Below, piece after piece: positions 1 through 6,565 of a DNA stretch of 23,906 nt. The notes under the pieces are model-generated. The model saw only the letters and a list, made by a program, of their open reading frames with translations, was not told the DNA's origin and did no database searches. This stretch comes from a virus: positions 1 to 23,906 of IMG/VR virus record IMGVR_UViG_3300008267_000438, one strand, 5' to 3'. Made by a program: the position numbers and the translations under genes. How positions within the stretch are numbered: the stretch's first letter is position 1; the number at the start of each line of letters is the position of its first letter.

Positions 1-2
1 AA

Positions 3-287
3 TTCACCTATCGTTATGGCAAGGTTCATGCTACGGCAAGATTGATACCTGATTTGGCGGTACTACCCACCAATATACCACTCGGCAAGTTTACAGGTCC
101 TACACCAGCAATGCCTGATGAATGTAAGGTACCAGGCGATTCCTTGAGATCCTATCACAATTACTACAAAATGAATAAATCACACCTTTGGTCATGGAAA
201 GGTAAGATAAATAAACGAGAGGTACCAAAGTTTATGAAAGATTGGTATCGTGCAATGAATTCATCACTTACCCATGAGTACCTTTAA
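3..287 (+). CDS. Conserved small phage protein of unknown function, 5' truncated
   Basis: The frame is open from the window edge, so the true start lies outside. The first possible internal start is a TTG at 42, which is unlikely to be real because the upstream codons read as normal protein. The visible 94 residues contain a Pro-rich part (PDLAVLPTNIPLG, then AMPDE) followed by a SLRSYHNYYKMNKSHLWSWKG motif and a basic, aromatic C-terminus. I recall a similar arrangement (MPD, then a YxxYY-x-K-x-W block) in uncharacterised proteins of marine T4-like phages, but cannot name a function. The stop overlaps the next ATG by one base, so the two genes are probably translationally coupled. Confidence 0.7.
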   Translation, partial: FTYRYGKVHATARLIPDLAVLPTNIPLGKFTGPTPAMPDECKVPGDSLRSYHNYYKMNKSHLWSWKGKINKREVPKFMKDWYRAMNSSLTHEYL

Positions 288-568
288 TGCCGGCCTATGA
301 TTTTTTGAATAAACAAACCAATGAAGTTGAAGAACACCGTATGTCATACACGGTGTTAGATGAATTCATACAATCAAATCCACACCTACAACGATATCAT
401 TCAGCCGAGAACCTACCAGTTTTTGGTGATGTTGGTCGTATGAATGTTCCTCGTACAAAAACTGCTGATTCAGCCTTTGAGAAAGGTGTCATACAGAGAA
501 TTAAAGATACAGTACCTGGAAATACTTTACACAAATCACACAAAACAAAGTTGCCTAGAGAATGGTAG
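287..568 (+). CDS. Conserved small T4-like phage protein (MPxYDF family), unknown function
   Basis: This 93-residue protein starts MPAYDFLNK and has a DEFIQSNPHLQRYHSAENLP segment and a basic C-terminus ending LPREW. The opening resembles the start of FmdB-type zinc-ribbon proteins, but the zinc-binding cysteines are absent (there is no Cys at all). It therefore looks like the Cys-less small protein I remember from T4-like cyanophages and pelagiphages. Its start overlaps the previous stop by one base. Function is unknown; the family resemblance is from memory. Confidence 0.75.
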   Translation: MPAYDFLNKQTNEVEEHRMSYTVLDEFIQSNPHLQRYHSAENLPVFGDVGRMNVPRTKTADSAFEKGVIQRIKDTVPGNTLHKSHKTKLPREW

Positions 569-685
569 TATTCAATACTCAAACCCCTATTCTATTAACT
601 AAACGGCGAGGTGTCAATGATAAAATTGCTCCCATAGTAAAAGCTCAGCGTGTCCGAAAATATAATCAAGACCAAAGGAGAACGG

Positions 686-844
686 ATGAGCAAGAAGCGA
701 ATGATGTCAAAACAACAGCGGCTATACTACGAATCAGCGAACAAAGAAAGAGTAAGGCAAGAGTTGGTTGAATATAGTAAACAATCAATAGAACACGAAA
801 AAACACAAAGATATATACAGTTATTAAAAACAAATTGGAATTGA
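686..844 (+). CDS. Small highly charged protein, unknown function (52 aa)
   Basis: The ATG at 686 is chosen because a strong Shine-Dalgarno AAAGGAG (674-680) sits five bases upstream; a longer GTG-started version from 650 has no such site. The product is basic and Gln/Glu/Lys-rich, predicted to be largely one amphipathic helix, with no Cys, membrane segment or recognisable domain. It ends one base before the radical SAM gene, so it is probably the first cistron of that operon. No function can be assigned. Confidence 0.6.
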   Translation: MSKKRMMSKQQRLYYESANKERVRQELVEYSKQSIEHEKTQRYIQLLKTNWN

Positions 845-845
845 A

Positions 846-2315
846 ATGATATTTGAAATACACTCTGAACGAAGTGCAAACGATAAAAAAATCTTTTACT
901 ATGACAATGAAACCAATACATTAAAGAGTGAAGATGGAATCACCTTTCAGTTTCCTGAAGGAACGGTTCATAATCATAATTTAACACCTTATCGTCCATT
1001 CGACAAAGACCATCCACTTAAAAAATCTAAGAATGTTCAGTTACTTAAAATCCAAATGGGTTTGAGTTGTAACTATTCATGCGACTATTGTTCTCAGAAG
1101 TTTGTTGAGCGCATGCCTGAAACATCCAAGAAAGATATTGATGCTTTTATGGAGATGTTTGACACATTGGAGTTTGATGAAAAAAAAGGCCTTGCGATTG
1201 AGTTTTGGGGTGGTGAACCATTTGTCTATTGGAAGACAATGAAGCCATTGGCTGAGACCATTCGTGAGCGCTTTGAACATTGGGAAAATAAACCACGATT
1301 CTCTGTAATCACCAATGGTTCTATTTTGACACCAGATATTTGTGATTGGTTGATGATGATGGACTTTTCTGTATCAATCTCACATGATGGACCTGGTCAA
1401 TCAGTTCGTGGTCCTGATCCATTTGATGATCTAGACCAAAAGAAAATCATTTTAGATTTCTATCGTGCAATGACCCGATTAGGTAAAGGCATCAGTTTTA
1501 ATCCAATGATGAATAGTAAAAACAAATCACGCAAAGAGATTTATGATTGGTTTGTTAAACTCACTGGTGATACTGATATTAAATTGGGTGAAGGTGGTAT
1601 TGTAGATAGTTACGATGAAGATGGTATGCAGAACAGTTTGCAAACCAAAGCTGAACATTTTGAATATCGCAGAACAGCTTTCTCAGATATATTTTCAACC
1701 AATGGTCAGATTGGATTCTTTGGACAATTAGGTAAAATAGATGGTTTCACTCAGGCTGTTTTATCACACTCAGAATCAAAATATCTCAATCAAAAGTGTG
1801 GGATGGACAATGAACACACCTTGGCGGTAGACTTACGAGGTAATGTAATGACCTGCCAAAACGTAAGTGCTGTTGAGGAGGGTAAGAACGGTGAATCACA
1901 TTATGGTGGTAACCTAAAAGAATTTGATAAGGTTGAGATTAAGACCTCAACCCATTGGTCAAATCGTAAAGAGTGTCCTAAATGTCCAGTTTTACACCTA
2001 TGTCAAGGTGCCTGTATGTTCTTAGATAAAAAGTTTTGGGATGTTTCTTGTGCCAATTCATATTCAGACAATGTGGCTCTTTTTGCAATTGCTCTGGCTC
2101 GTATGACGGGTTATATTCCTGTATTAATTAAACATCCAGAATTGCCATTGGATCGCCAAGATATTTGGGGTACCGTGTATGAACATAAAGAAGAACCAAA
2201 GAAAAAGATTATACCGATCAAGGTCGTAAGTGAAAAGATAGGTGAGATTGAAGGTGTGGAAGTCTATGGTAAATCACGGTTGGCCGATGATATAAATACT
2301 AAAATAACCAATTAA
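846..2315 (+). CDS. Radical SAM/SPASM-domain protein-modifying enzyme
   Basis: The 489-residue protein carries a canonical radical SAM cluster motif C75-x3-C79-x2-C82 (GLSCNYSCDYCSQ), a WGGEP motif at 121-125 for SAM binding, and TNGS and SISHDGPG strands typical of the partial TIM barrel. The C-terminal half has a complete SPASM signature: C318-x13-G-x4-C337, then C377-x2-C380-x5-C386-x3-C390, then C402, which would hold two auxiliary 4Fe-4S clusters. SPASM enzymes of known function mostly modify peptides or proteins (sactisynthases, ranthipeptide synthases, QhpD, anaerobic sulfatase maturases). The next gene, 12 bases downstream, encodes a protein with a dense Cys/Asn block, the obvious candidate substrate. 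About 60 residues precede the barrel and about 75 follow the SPASM domain. Family is certain; substrate and chemistry are inferred. Confidence 0.95.
   Translation: MIFEIHSERSANDKKIFYYDNETNTLKSEDGITFQFPEGTVHNHNLTPYRPFDKDHPLKKSKNVQLLKIQMGLSCNYSCDYCSQKFVERMPETSKKDIDAFMEMFDTLEFDEKKGLAIEFWGGEPFVYWKTMKPLAETIRERFEHWENKPRFSVITNGSILTPDICDWLMMMDFSVSISHDGPGQSVRGPDPFDDLDQKKIILDFYRAMTRLGKGISFNPMMNSKNKSRKEIYDWFVKLTGDTDIKLGEGGIVDSYDEDGMQNSLQTKAEHFEYRRTAFSDIFSTNGQIGFFGQLGKIDGFTQAVLSHSESKYLNQKCGMDNEHTLAVDLRGNVMTCQNVSAVEEGKNGESHYGGNLKEFDKVEIKTSTHWSNRKECPKCPVLHLCQGACMFLDKKFWDVSCANSYSDNVALFAIALARMTGYIPVLIKHPELPLDRQDIWGTVYEHKEEPKKKIIPIKVVSEKIGEIEGVEVYGKSRLADDINTKITN
2291..2298 (+). promoter_or_regulatory. T4-type late promoter-like element TATAAATA
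   Basis: An exact match to the T4 late promoter -10 element TATAAATA lies 29 bases before the ATG of the Cys/Asn-rich gene, inside the 3' end of the radical SAM gene. T4-like phages transcribe virion genes from such sites with gp55, gp33 and gp45, and a gp33 homologue is in this window. Exact matches also occur by chance in AT-rich DNA, and here the bases also encode protein, so this is only suggestive. Confidence 0.35.
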
Positions 2316-2327
2316 TCGAGTAATACT

Positions 2328-3227
2328 ATGACATTACCATCATCTGGAGCAATTAGTTTTAATGACGTAAATAGTAAAATAGGTCAATCACCTACTTTCT
2401 CATCCAGCCTACAATTTCTGAACAACCAGATTGTACCTACTCAACGGCCAGCAACACCGGCCATGAACAATTTTTACAGTAAAAATTGGTTTCAGAACAA
2501 TACACAAGGCAATTGCAACAATGGTAATTGCACAAGTAACTGTAACTGTGGTAATATTCAATGTAATAATTGTTTAATTTCTGGCGGGGTAAATTGCACC
2601 AATTGTGATGCACAAAACTGGTTACAAACAAATTGTAACTGTGCTTGTACCTATAACTGCACCACAGCAGAAACTTCATTTAACTGTAACTGTGCTTGTA
2701 ATTGTTCTAAGATTATCTGTGCCAAATTATACGAGTTTGGTATGTTGGACTATCGTGTGTGGGCTGCTGATCAAAAGTATGGTTCTTGGTTAAAGAAAAA
2801 TGATAAGGTTGTTTACCGTGGTTATATTCGTTGGGCTAAAACAGTAACAGCATGGATGGACGGTACAGGTCCTGATTTTATGTTATGGGTAAACAAAAAA
2901 GAAAGAAATCAAAAACAAAAAGAAGCAACTACAAAGTGGGCTCATAAAATTGCCACACCTTGGGCCGAACACATGGCGTATCTCATGGGAACTATTGAAA
3001 AAGATAATCCTGTCGGTAAGATACTAATGAAAATTGGTCGTGTAGTGTGTAAACTTGTGTTTATGTTACCCAAGAAATATAAATTAGGATTGTTTGGATC
3101 ATGGATGATGTGGTTCTTATGTTTAGGTAGTTTTTTCTGTGCAAAATCAATTGTAAAAACTTCTAAATTAATAGATAAAATAAAATTAATTGTAAAAACA
3201 AAATTTATCCAAGGATTTGCTAAATGA
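2328..3227 (+). CDS. Cys/Asn-rich protein with tail-fibre-type N-terminus; candidate substrate of the modification cassette
   Basis: Residues 1-55 (MTLPSSGAISFNDVN..., ending FYSKNW) match the start module of phage fibre proteins; the same layout begins the gene at 23145. Residues 62-131 hold 17 cysteines: 63, 68, 72, 74, 79, 82, 90, 93, 103, 105, 107, 111, 120, 122, 124, 126 and 131. Thirteen of them directly follow Asn. The CxCxC spacing fits no zinc-finger class I know. Residues 132-300 form a Trp/Lys-rich part with a PWAEHMAYLMG segment and a hydrophobic stretch at about 254-275 that could enter a membrane. I recall similar C-terminal domains in marine phage tail proteins, unverified. The gene lies between a radical SAM/SPASM enzyme and three 2OG oxygenases and overlaps the next ATG by four bases. 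A virion or adhesin role and post-translational modification are inference. Confidence 0.85.
   Translation: MTLPSSGAISFNDVNSKIGQSPTFSSSLQFLNNQIVPTQRPATPAMNNFYSKNWFQNNTQGNCNNGNCTSNCNCGNIQCNNCLISGGVNCTNCDAQNWLQTNCNCACTYNCTTAETSFNCNCACNCSKIICAKLYEFGMLDYRVWAADQKYGSWLKKNDKVVYRGYIRWAKTVTAWMDGTGPDFMLWVNKKERNQKQKEATTKWAHKIATPWAEHMAYLMGTIEKDNPVGKILMKIGRVVCKLVFMLPKKYKLGLFGSWMMWFLCLGSFFCAKSIVKTSKLIDKIKLIVKTKFIQGFAK
2635..2700 (+). repeat. Short direct repeat inside the Cys-rich block
   Basis: A 15-base sequence, GTAACTGTGCTTGTA, occurs at 2635-2649 and again at 2686-2700, 51 bases apart and in frame. Each copy encodes the CNCAC motif (residues 103-107 and 120-124). This suggests that the Cys/Asn block grew by small in-frame duplications. 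Confidence 0.7.
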
Positions 3228-3589
3228 TAAACATTAAAGATATTGATTTCAATGCCGATGGTATTGCTGACGCCGATTTAAATCGTGATGGCACAGTAAC
3301 AGAGGAAGAAATTGAAAAGTATAGAAAACACATTGTTCACTACTTTGATAGTCAATTAGGTAATGACATATTGAATTTAACACCAGAAGATAAAAGTCGT
3401 TTTTTTCAAATGATTGAACAGTATGCTGATATTTTAGAAAAAATACTACACCCCGGTATCGATATCATTGAACACGTCCAAGGTAAACGCTTTGCAGCAG
3501 CTAATGCCAACCCACACGAAGGCATTAATTGGGATTATGATTGCCCAATTATTCGTCAATATGAAGAATGGAAAGCCTCTAAGGCTTAA
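3224..3589 (+). CDS. Small acidic protein with an EF-hand-type calcium loop
   Basis: Near the N-terminus of this 121-residue protein is a canonical 12-residue EF-hand loop, DLNRDGTVTEEE (D18, N20, D22, V25, E29). It is preceded by a degenerate copy, DFNADGIADADL (8-19), that lacks the final Glu. Such tandem loops resemble dockerin or EF-hand modules and usually bind calcium. The rest is helical and charged, with no signal peptide or membrane segment. The ATG overlaps the stop of the Cys/Asn-rich gene by four bases, so the two are probably made together. It may be a partner or stabilising subunit of that protein, but this is inferred from position only. Confidence 0.75.
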   Translation: MINIKDIDFNADGIADADLNRDGTVTEEEIEKYRKHIVHYFDSQLGNDILNLTPEDKSRFFQMIEQYADILEKILHPGIDIIEHVQGKRFAAANANPHEGINWDYDCPIIRQYEEWKASKA

Positions 3590-3605
3590 TACACCATGAT
3601 TTGTT

Positions 3606-4136
3606 ATGTTTCAAAAATTAAAATACAAATTCAATCCAGAACCATTTGATATAATCGGTTCTCGCATACGATTTGGTGAACAAGTAAACGACCAGTTTAA
3701 AGGCATCGAATACTTCAACATCAATCATTCAAATACCAATTCTCTCTTTAATGTGGTACCTAACCAACATAGAGAGAATTTTTGCTTGACATTAATGAAA
3801 ATTAATACTATAATACCTCCACATACAGACACAGGTATTTTGGTAACAATTAATTTTTATATTGAAACAGATAATTGTATTACACAGCTTTATAAATTTA
3901 AAGGTGAGCCAAAGAAATATCAAATAGAGAACCAAAAAGAAGGTTTCATATTTAATGAAAATGATTTGGAAAAAACAAAAAGCTTTGTTGCAGAACAATA
4001 TGATGCATGGGTTCTTGATGTAAGTAAACCACACAGCGTAAGTGGTGGTGATAATAGAATGGCCTTCTCTTTGGCAACGAATACATATACCTATGATGAT
4101 GTTTGTAATATGTTGTATGAAACAGGAAACTTATAA
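3606..4136 (+). CDS. 2-oxoglutarate/Fe(II)-dependent oxygenase-like protein (first of three)
   Basis: The 176-residue protein has the iron facial triad expected of the double-stranded beta-helix oxygenases: H73-x-D75 (PPHTDTG), a distal H143 in KPHSV, and R151 eight residues later as candidate 2-oxoglutarate ligand. The core reads like small phage 2OG oxygenases (INFYIETDNC segment). The family hydroxylates side chains, nucleic-acid bases or small molecules. It belongs to a close-packed set with the two following oxygenases, which are not close copies of it, and its stop overlaps the next start by one base. Substrate unknown; the neighbouring Cys/Asn-rich protein is the best contextual candidate. 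Confidence 0.75.
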   Translation: MFQKLKYKFNPEPFDIIGSRIRFGEQVNDQFKGIEYFNINHSNTNSLFNVVPNQHRENFCLTLMKINTIIPPHTDTGILVTINFYIETDNCITQLYKFKGEPKKYQIENQKEGFIFNENDLEKTKSFVAEQYDAWVLDVSKPHSVSGGDNRMAFSLATNTYTYDDVCNMLYETGNL

Positions 4137-4912
4137 TGTGGATTGAAAAATTAGATTTTAAAGTAGACATTGACCGACTCCGTAAAGAAGTTGAAGAAAA
4201 TGTTTTCACACTTGGTAAACAACAAGTTCAAGGTGAAGAATTTGAAACTGTAGAATATCATGGCTTTGGTGGTTGGACATTGACATCTAGAACTGGTGAT
4301 TGGCGAGATGGTTGGGAAGTATATCACTCAGATGATAAAGAAACAAACGATTTATTCTTTCCCAATGGTCAATACAATTGGCGAGCCATGAAATATCTTG
4401 ATGTTGCTCATGCCTTTGAACATAAGAATCCAACTCAAGGTTGCACAGGTTATATTAAAGAAGTATTGAATCAATTAGAAGAATTAGGATTCTATCCACG
4501 CCGTGCCAGAGTATCATGCTTACAGGCACACTCTAAATCATTAGTTCACAAAGATGCAGCCACAGACAATTACATGGCTCGTATTCATATACCATTAATC
4601 ACCAATAAGAAGTGTGTTCATATCTGCCAAGGTAAATCGTTGCATATGCCTGCTGATGGTTCTGTGTATATTATGTGGGTGAATGTTTGGCACCAGATTC
4701 GTAATGATTCAGATGAAGATCGTTTTCATGTTATTATGGATGCCTATGATACGAAACACATCACCAATAAATTTAAATATATGGGTGACATCAAACTAAT
4801 GGAAAATGATGCAATTCAGTATCGCAAGAATGTTGATGGAGTTACACTTACACCAGAGGAGATTGCATTCTTTGATAGAATTAAATCAAAGTTTGTTACC
4901 AAAAAAGAATAA
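4136..4912 (+). CDS. Aspartyl/asparaginyl beta-hydroxylase-like 2OG/Fe(II) oxygenase
   Basis: The 258-residue protein shows the Asp/Asn beta-hydroxylase (AspH-type) pattern: H138-K-D140, then R149-x-H151-I-P-L, a G-S-V-Y strand, H186 in NVWHQIRN, and R196-x-H198 near DRFHVIMDAY. H138, D140 and H186 would bind iron, and R196 the 2-oxoglutarate. Known members hydroxylate the beta-carbon of Asp or Asn in Cys-rich EGF-like domains. That is striking here, because the protein encoded two genes upstream carries 13 Asn-Cys pairs. Starts and stops of neighbouring genes overlap by single bases, which points to coupled translation. The family call is firm; the target is inference. Confidence 0.85.
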   Translation: MWIEKLDFKVDIDRLRKEVEENVFTLGKQQVQGEEFETVEYHGFGGWTLTSRTGDWRDGWEVYHSDDKETNDLFFPNGQYNWRAMKYLDVAHAFEHKNPTQGCTGYIKEVLNQLEELGFYPRRARVSCLQAHSKSLVHKDAATDNYMARIHIPLITNKKCVHICQGKSLHMPADGSVYIMWVNVWHQIRNDSDEDRFHVIMDAYDTKHITNKFKYMGDIKLMENDAIQYRKNVDGVTLTPEEIAFFDRIKSKFVTKKE

Positions 4913-5571
4913 TGGATATTGTAAAGAGTAATTGGTGGATATCACCATACTGGACTGTTGAAACAGGACTAAACAACCAATTTAATTGGGAATTAGAAGA
5001 AGAACTGTATTGGATTGCCAAAGACATTGCAACAGGCCGTGATGCCAATCCAAAAGATAGTTTATGGGAATATGACCGACCACATTTAAACTATCTAAAG
5101 AACATTATAAATTTGGCTGTTAAGAAACATGTGTTCTCTCTTATATCAGAAGCACAACAATTAAACATTGAACCTGATTATGTAATGGCGTGGGCCAATA
5201 TTAAAGAACCAGGTGAAAGTATTGAAGCTCATGCACACAATGATGCCTCACTCACGGCTACCTATTATATTCGTGCCAAAGAAAACTCTGGTGATTTGGT
5301 ATTACTTAGCACAGAAAACATTATTGATGATAATGGTGCATTTATTCGTAATGATAAATCAGAATTAAAACATATACACATTGAACCTAAGGAAGGATTA
5401 CTGGTATTTTTTCCAGCATATGTTATTCATGAGGTACAAGAAAATAAATCAAATGATTTGCGTATTTCTTTATCAACCGATATAATACAAAAGATAGATA
5501 GAAATGCACCAAATGCCATGGTGTTGAAAAGTTGGACTAATAGTTTTTTAAAAATGAGAGAAAATGTTTAA
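4912..5571 (+). CDS. 2OG/Fe(II) oxygenase of the phage/bacterial 'putative 2OG-Fe(II) oxygenase' type (third of three)
   Basis: In this 219-residue protein, HAHNDASLTATYYI (107-120) supplies the first iron-binding His/acid pair, G-D-L-V-L-L follows, and GLLVFFPAYVIHEV (162-175) carries the distal H173 with R184 eleven residues later in LRISLSTD. This layout matches the small oxygenase family common in marine T4-like phages (PF13759-like, from memory). It has an N-terminal WISPYW... extension. It differs from the two preceding oxygenases, so the cluster combines three subfamilies rather than a recent duplication. The stop overlaps the exonuclease start by eight bases. Substrate unknown. Confidence 0.82.
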   Translation: MDIVKSNWWISPYWTVETGLNNQFNWELEEELYWIAKDIATGRDANPKDSLWEYDRPHLNYLKNIINLAVKKHVFSLISEAQQLNIEPDYVMAWANIKEPGESIEAHAHNDASLTATYYIRAKENSGDLVLLSTENIIDDNGAFIRNDKSELKHIHIEPKEGLLVFFPAYVIHEVQENKSNDLRISLSTDIIQKIDRNAPNAMVLKSWTNSFLKMRENV

Positions 5572-6223
5572 TTACTGCCCACCAAAACAATTACAAGACC
5601 TGCAATCAGAAACATTTCCTGACGGTAAACGATTCTATAAACTACCTGACGGTACAAAACTACCATCGGTTACCACAGTAATTGGTGCTCAAAAGAAACA
5701 TATCTTTCAAGCATGGCGTAACAAAGTGGGTGAAGATGTTGCCAATGCCATTACAAAGAAAGCCACTTCTCGTGGTACCAATGTTCATACATTATGTGAA
5801 CGATATTTAAACAATGAATCATTAGGTGATATTATGCCTGATGCACATGAAATGTTTTTATCAATTAAGCCAGAGCTGAATCGTATCAACAATATTCATT
5901 ACCAAGAACAGGCATTATGGTCTAAACAATTAAACATGGCAGGCCGAGTGGACTGCATTGCTGAGTTTGATGGCACACTCTCGGTAATTGATTTTAAAAC
6001 ATCCAAAAAAATTAAGAGCCACGAAGATATTGAAGATTACTTTTGGCAAACATCTGCCTATGCCTTGATGTATGAGGAGTTGATTGGTGAACCTATCCAT
6101 GACTTGGTTATCGTCATGGCCGTTGAGGATTCGAGTCCTATCGTGTTCAAACAAAAGACTGAGGATCACATAACAGGCCTAGTCAATGCCATTTCATATT
6201 ATGAGAAGAATGGTAAACATTGA
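5564..6223 (+). CDS. PD-(D/E)XK exonuclease, RecB/Cas4/MGME1-like
   Basis: The 219-residue protein has the RecB-type nuclease motifs: H75 in GTNVHTLCE, the GRVD motif at 127-130, D143-F-K145 (VIDFKTSKK), and Q162-x3-Y166 (QTSAYA). These are the metal-binding and catalytic residues of single-domain RecB-like exonucleases, found in many T4-like cyanophages and pelagiphages and presumed to act in recombination or DNA processing. There are no Cys residues for an iron-sulfur cluster, unlike Cas4. It is the last gene of the operon that begins with the radical SAM gene, but its role is probably separate from modification. Confidence 0.88.
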   Translation: MFNYCPPKQLQDLQSETFPDGKRFYKLPDGTKLPSVTTVIGAQKKHIFQAWRNKVGEDVANAITKKATSRGTNVHTLCERYLNNESLGDIMPDAHEMFLSIKPELNRINNIHYQEQALWSKQLNMAGRVDCIAEFDGTLSVIDFKTSKKIKSHEDIEDYFWQTSAYALMYEELIGEPIHDLVIVMAVEDSSPIVFKQKTEDHITGLVNAISYYEKNGKH

Positions 6224-6232
6224 CTGAACGGC

Positions 6233-6261
6233 TTGACTAAATAAGTATAAACACTTATAAT
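6233..6261 (+). promoter_or_regulatory. Sigma-70-type promoter (TTGACT - 17 bp - TATAAT)
   Basis: TTGACT at 6233-6238 and a perfect TATAAT at 6256-6261 are separated by 17 bases, the ideal spacing for host RNA polymerase. It lies just after the exonuclease stop and nine bases before the first small membrane-protein ATG. It would drive the two small proteins, the tmRNA and possibly the lysis/replication genes behind them. An early or middle expression role is inferred. Confidence 0.75.
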
Positions 6262-6269
6262 AGGACACT

Positions 6270-6395
6270 ATGAATAGATATTGGAAAAAACTCTGCACGC
6301 CCGAGCAGAACGAAAGACAAATGGGAGCTCTAAAAATATTGGCTGGTGGTTTAAGTTTTCTTTTTGTTATTTGGTTACTAGAAAGGATCCTGTAA
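6270..6395 (+). CDS. Small single-span membrane protein (41 aa), possible holin-like peptide
   Basis: ATG at 6270 is preceded by AGGA (6262-6265). The peptide is MNRYWKKLCTPEQNERQMGA followed by a hydrophobic segment (residues 21-37, ILAGGLSFLFVIWLL) and a short ERIL tail, so it should be a single-pass membrane protein with a polar N-terminal half. Its stop shares a base with the ATG of the next small membrane gene (TAATG), an arrangement typical of coupled partners. An exported cell-wall hydrolase lies about 0.8 kb downstream, so a holin/antiholin role is possible, but no homology supports this. Confidence 0.65.
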   Translation: MNRYWKKLCTPEQNERQMGALKILAGGLSFLFVIWLLERIL

Positions 6396-6505
6396 TGCCT
6401 AGCAAAGATTGTGTAAAAGAATATAAAGTAAAAAGTTTTGCTTTCTACATGGGTGCCTGTGCATTTGCTGTGTGTGTATTAGCAATACTTTTTATATTGA
6501 AGTAA
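6395..6505 (+). CDS. Small membrane protein (36 aa)
   Basis: The ATG at 6395 follows a GAAAGGA ribosome-binding site (6381-6387) and overlaps the preceding stop by one base. The peptide has a short charged N-terminus (MPSKDCVKEYKVKS) and a long hydrophobic helix from about residue 15 to 35, ending with Lys. A longer reading from 6281 in the same frame exists but overlaps the better-supported 41-residue gene. Topology and size fit a tiny phage membrane peptide (holin, pinholin or superinfection-exclusion type); none can be proved. Confidence 0.65.
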   Translation: MPSKDCVKEYKVKSFAFYMGACAFAVCVLAILFILK

Positions 6506-6510
6506 TTCGT

Positions 6511-6565
6511 AGAAGTTGTTTAAAAGTTGTTGTGGACGGCGGTGCAAATCCGCCCACCTCCACCA
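6511..6565 (+). ncRNA. ssrA: tmRNA acceptor piece (T-arm and 3' CCA)
   Basis: The T-stem is GGCGG (6538-6542) with CCGCC (6550-6554) around the seven-base loop TGCAAAT (6543-6549), followed directly by the acceptor strand 6555-6561, A6562 and CCA. TTGTTT at 6516-6521 can pair with AAACAA at 6664-6669 of the coding piece to form the long P2 helix joining the two pieces. The mature 5' end is not visible from sequence alone. Confidence 0.88.

Noticed and set aside
562-771. 69-residue plus-strand ORF overlapping the 287-568 stop and the 686-844 gene
   Set aside because: It has no ribosome-binding site and overlaps by 86 bases a shorter ORF with an excellent one. Its very basic, low-quality composition looks like a shadow, although its first half cannot be fully excluded.
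2437-2679. 80-residue minus-strand Tyr/Cys-rich ORF
   Set aside because: It is the mirror of the Asn/Cys codon block; no ribosome-binding site and opposite to the operon direction.
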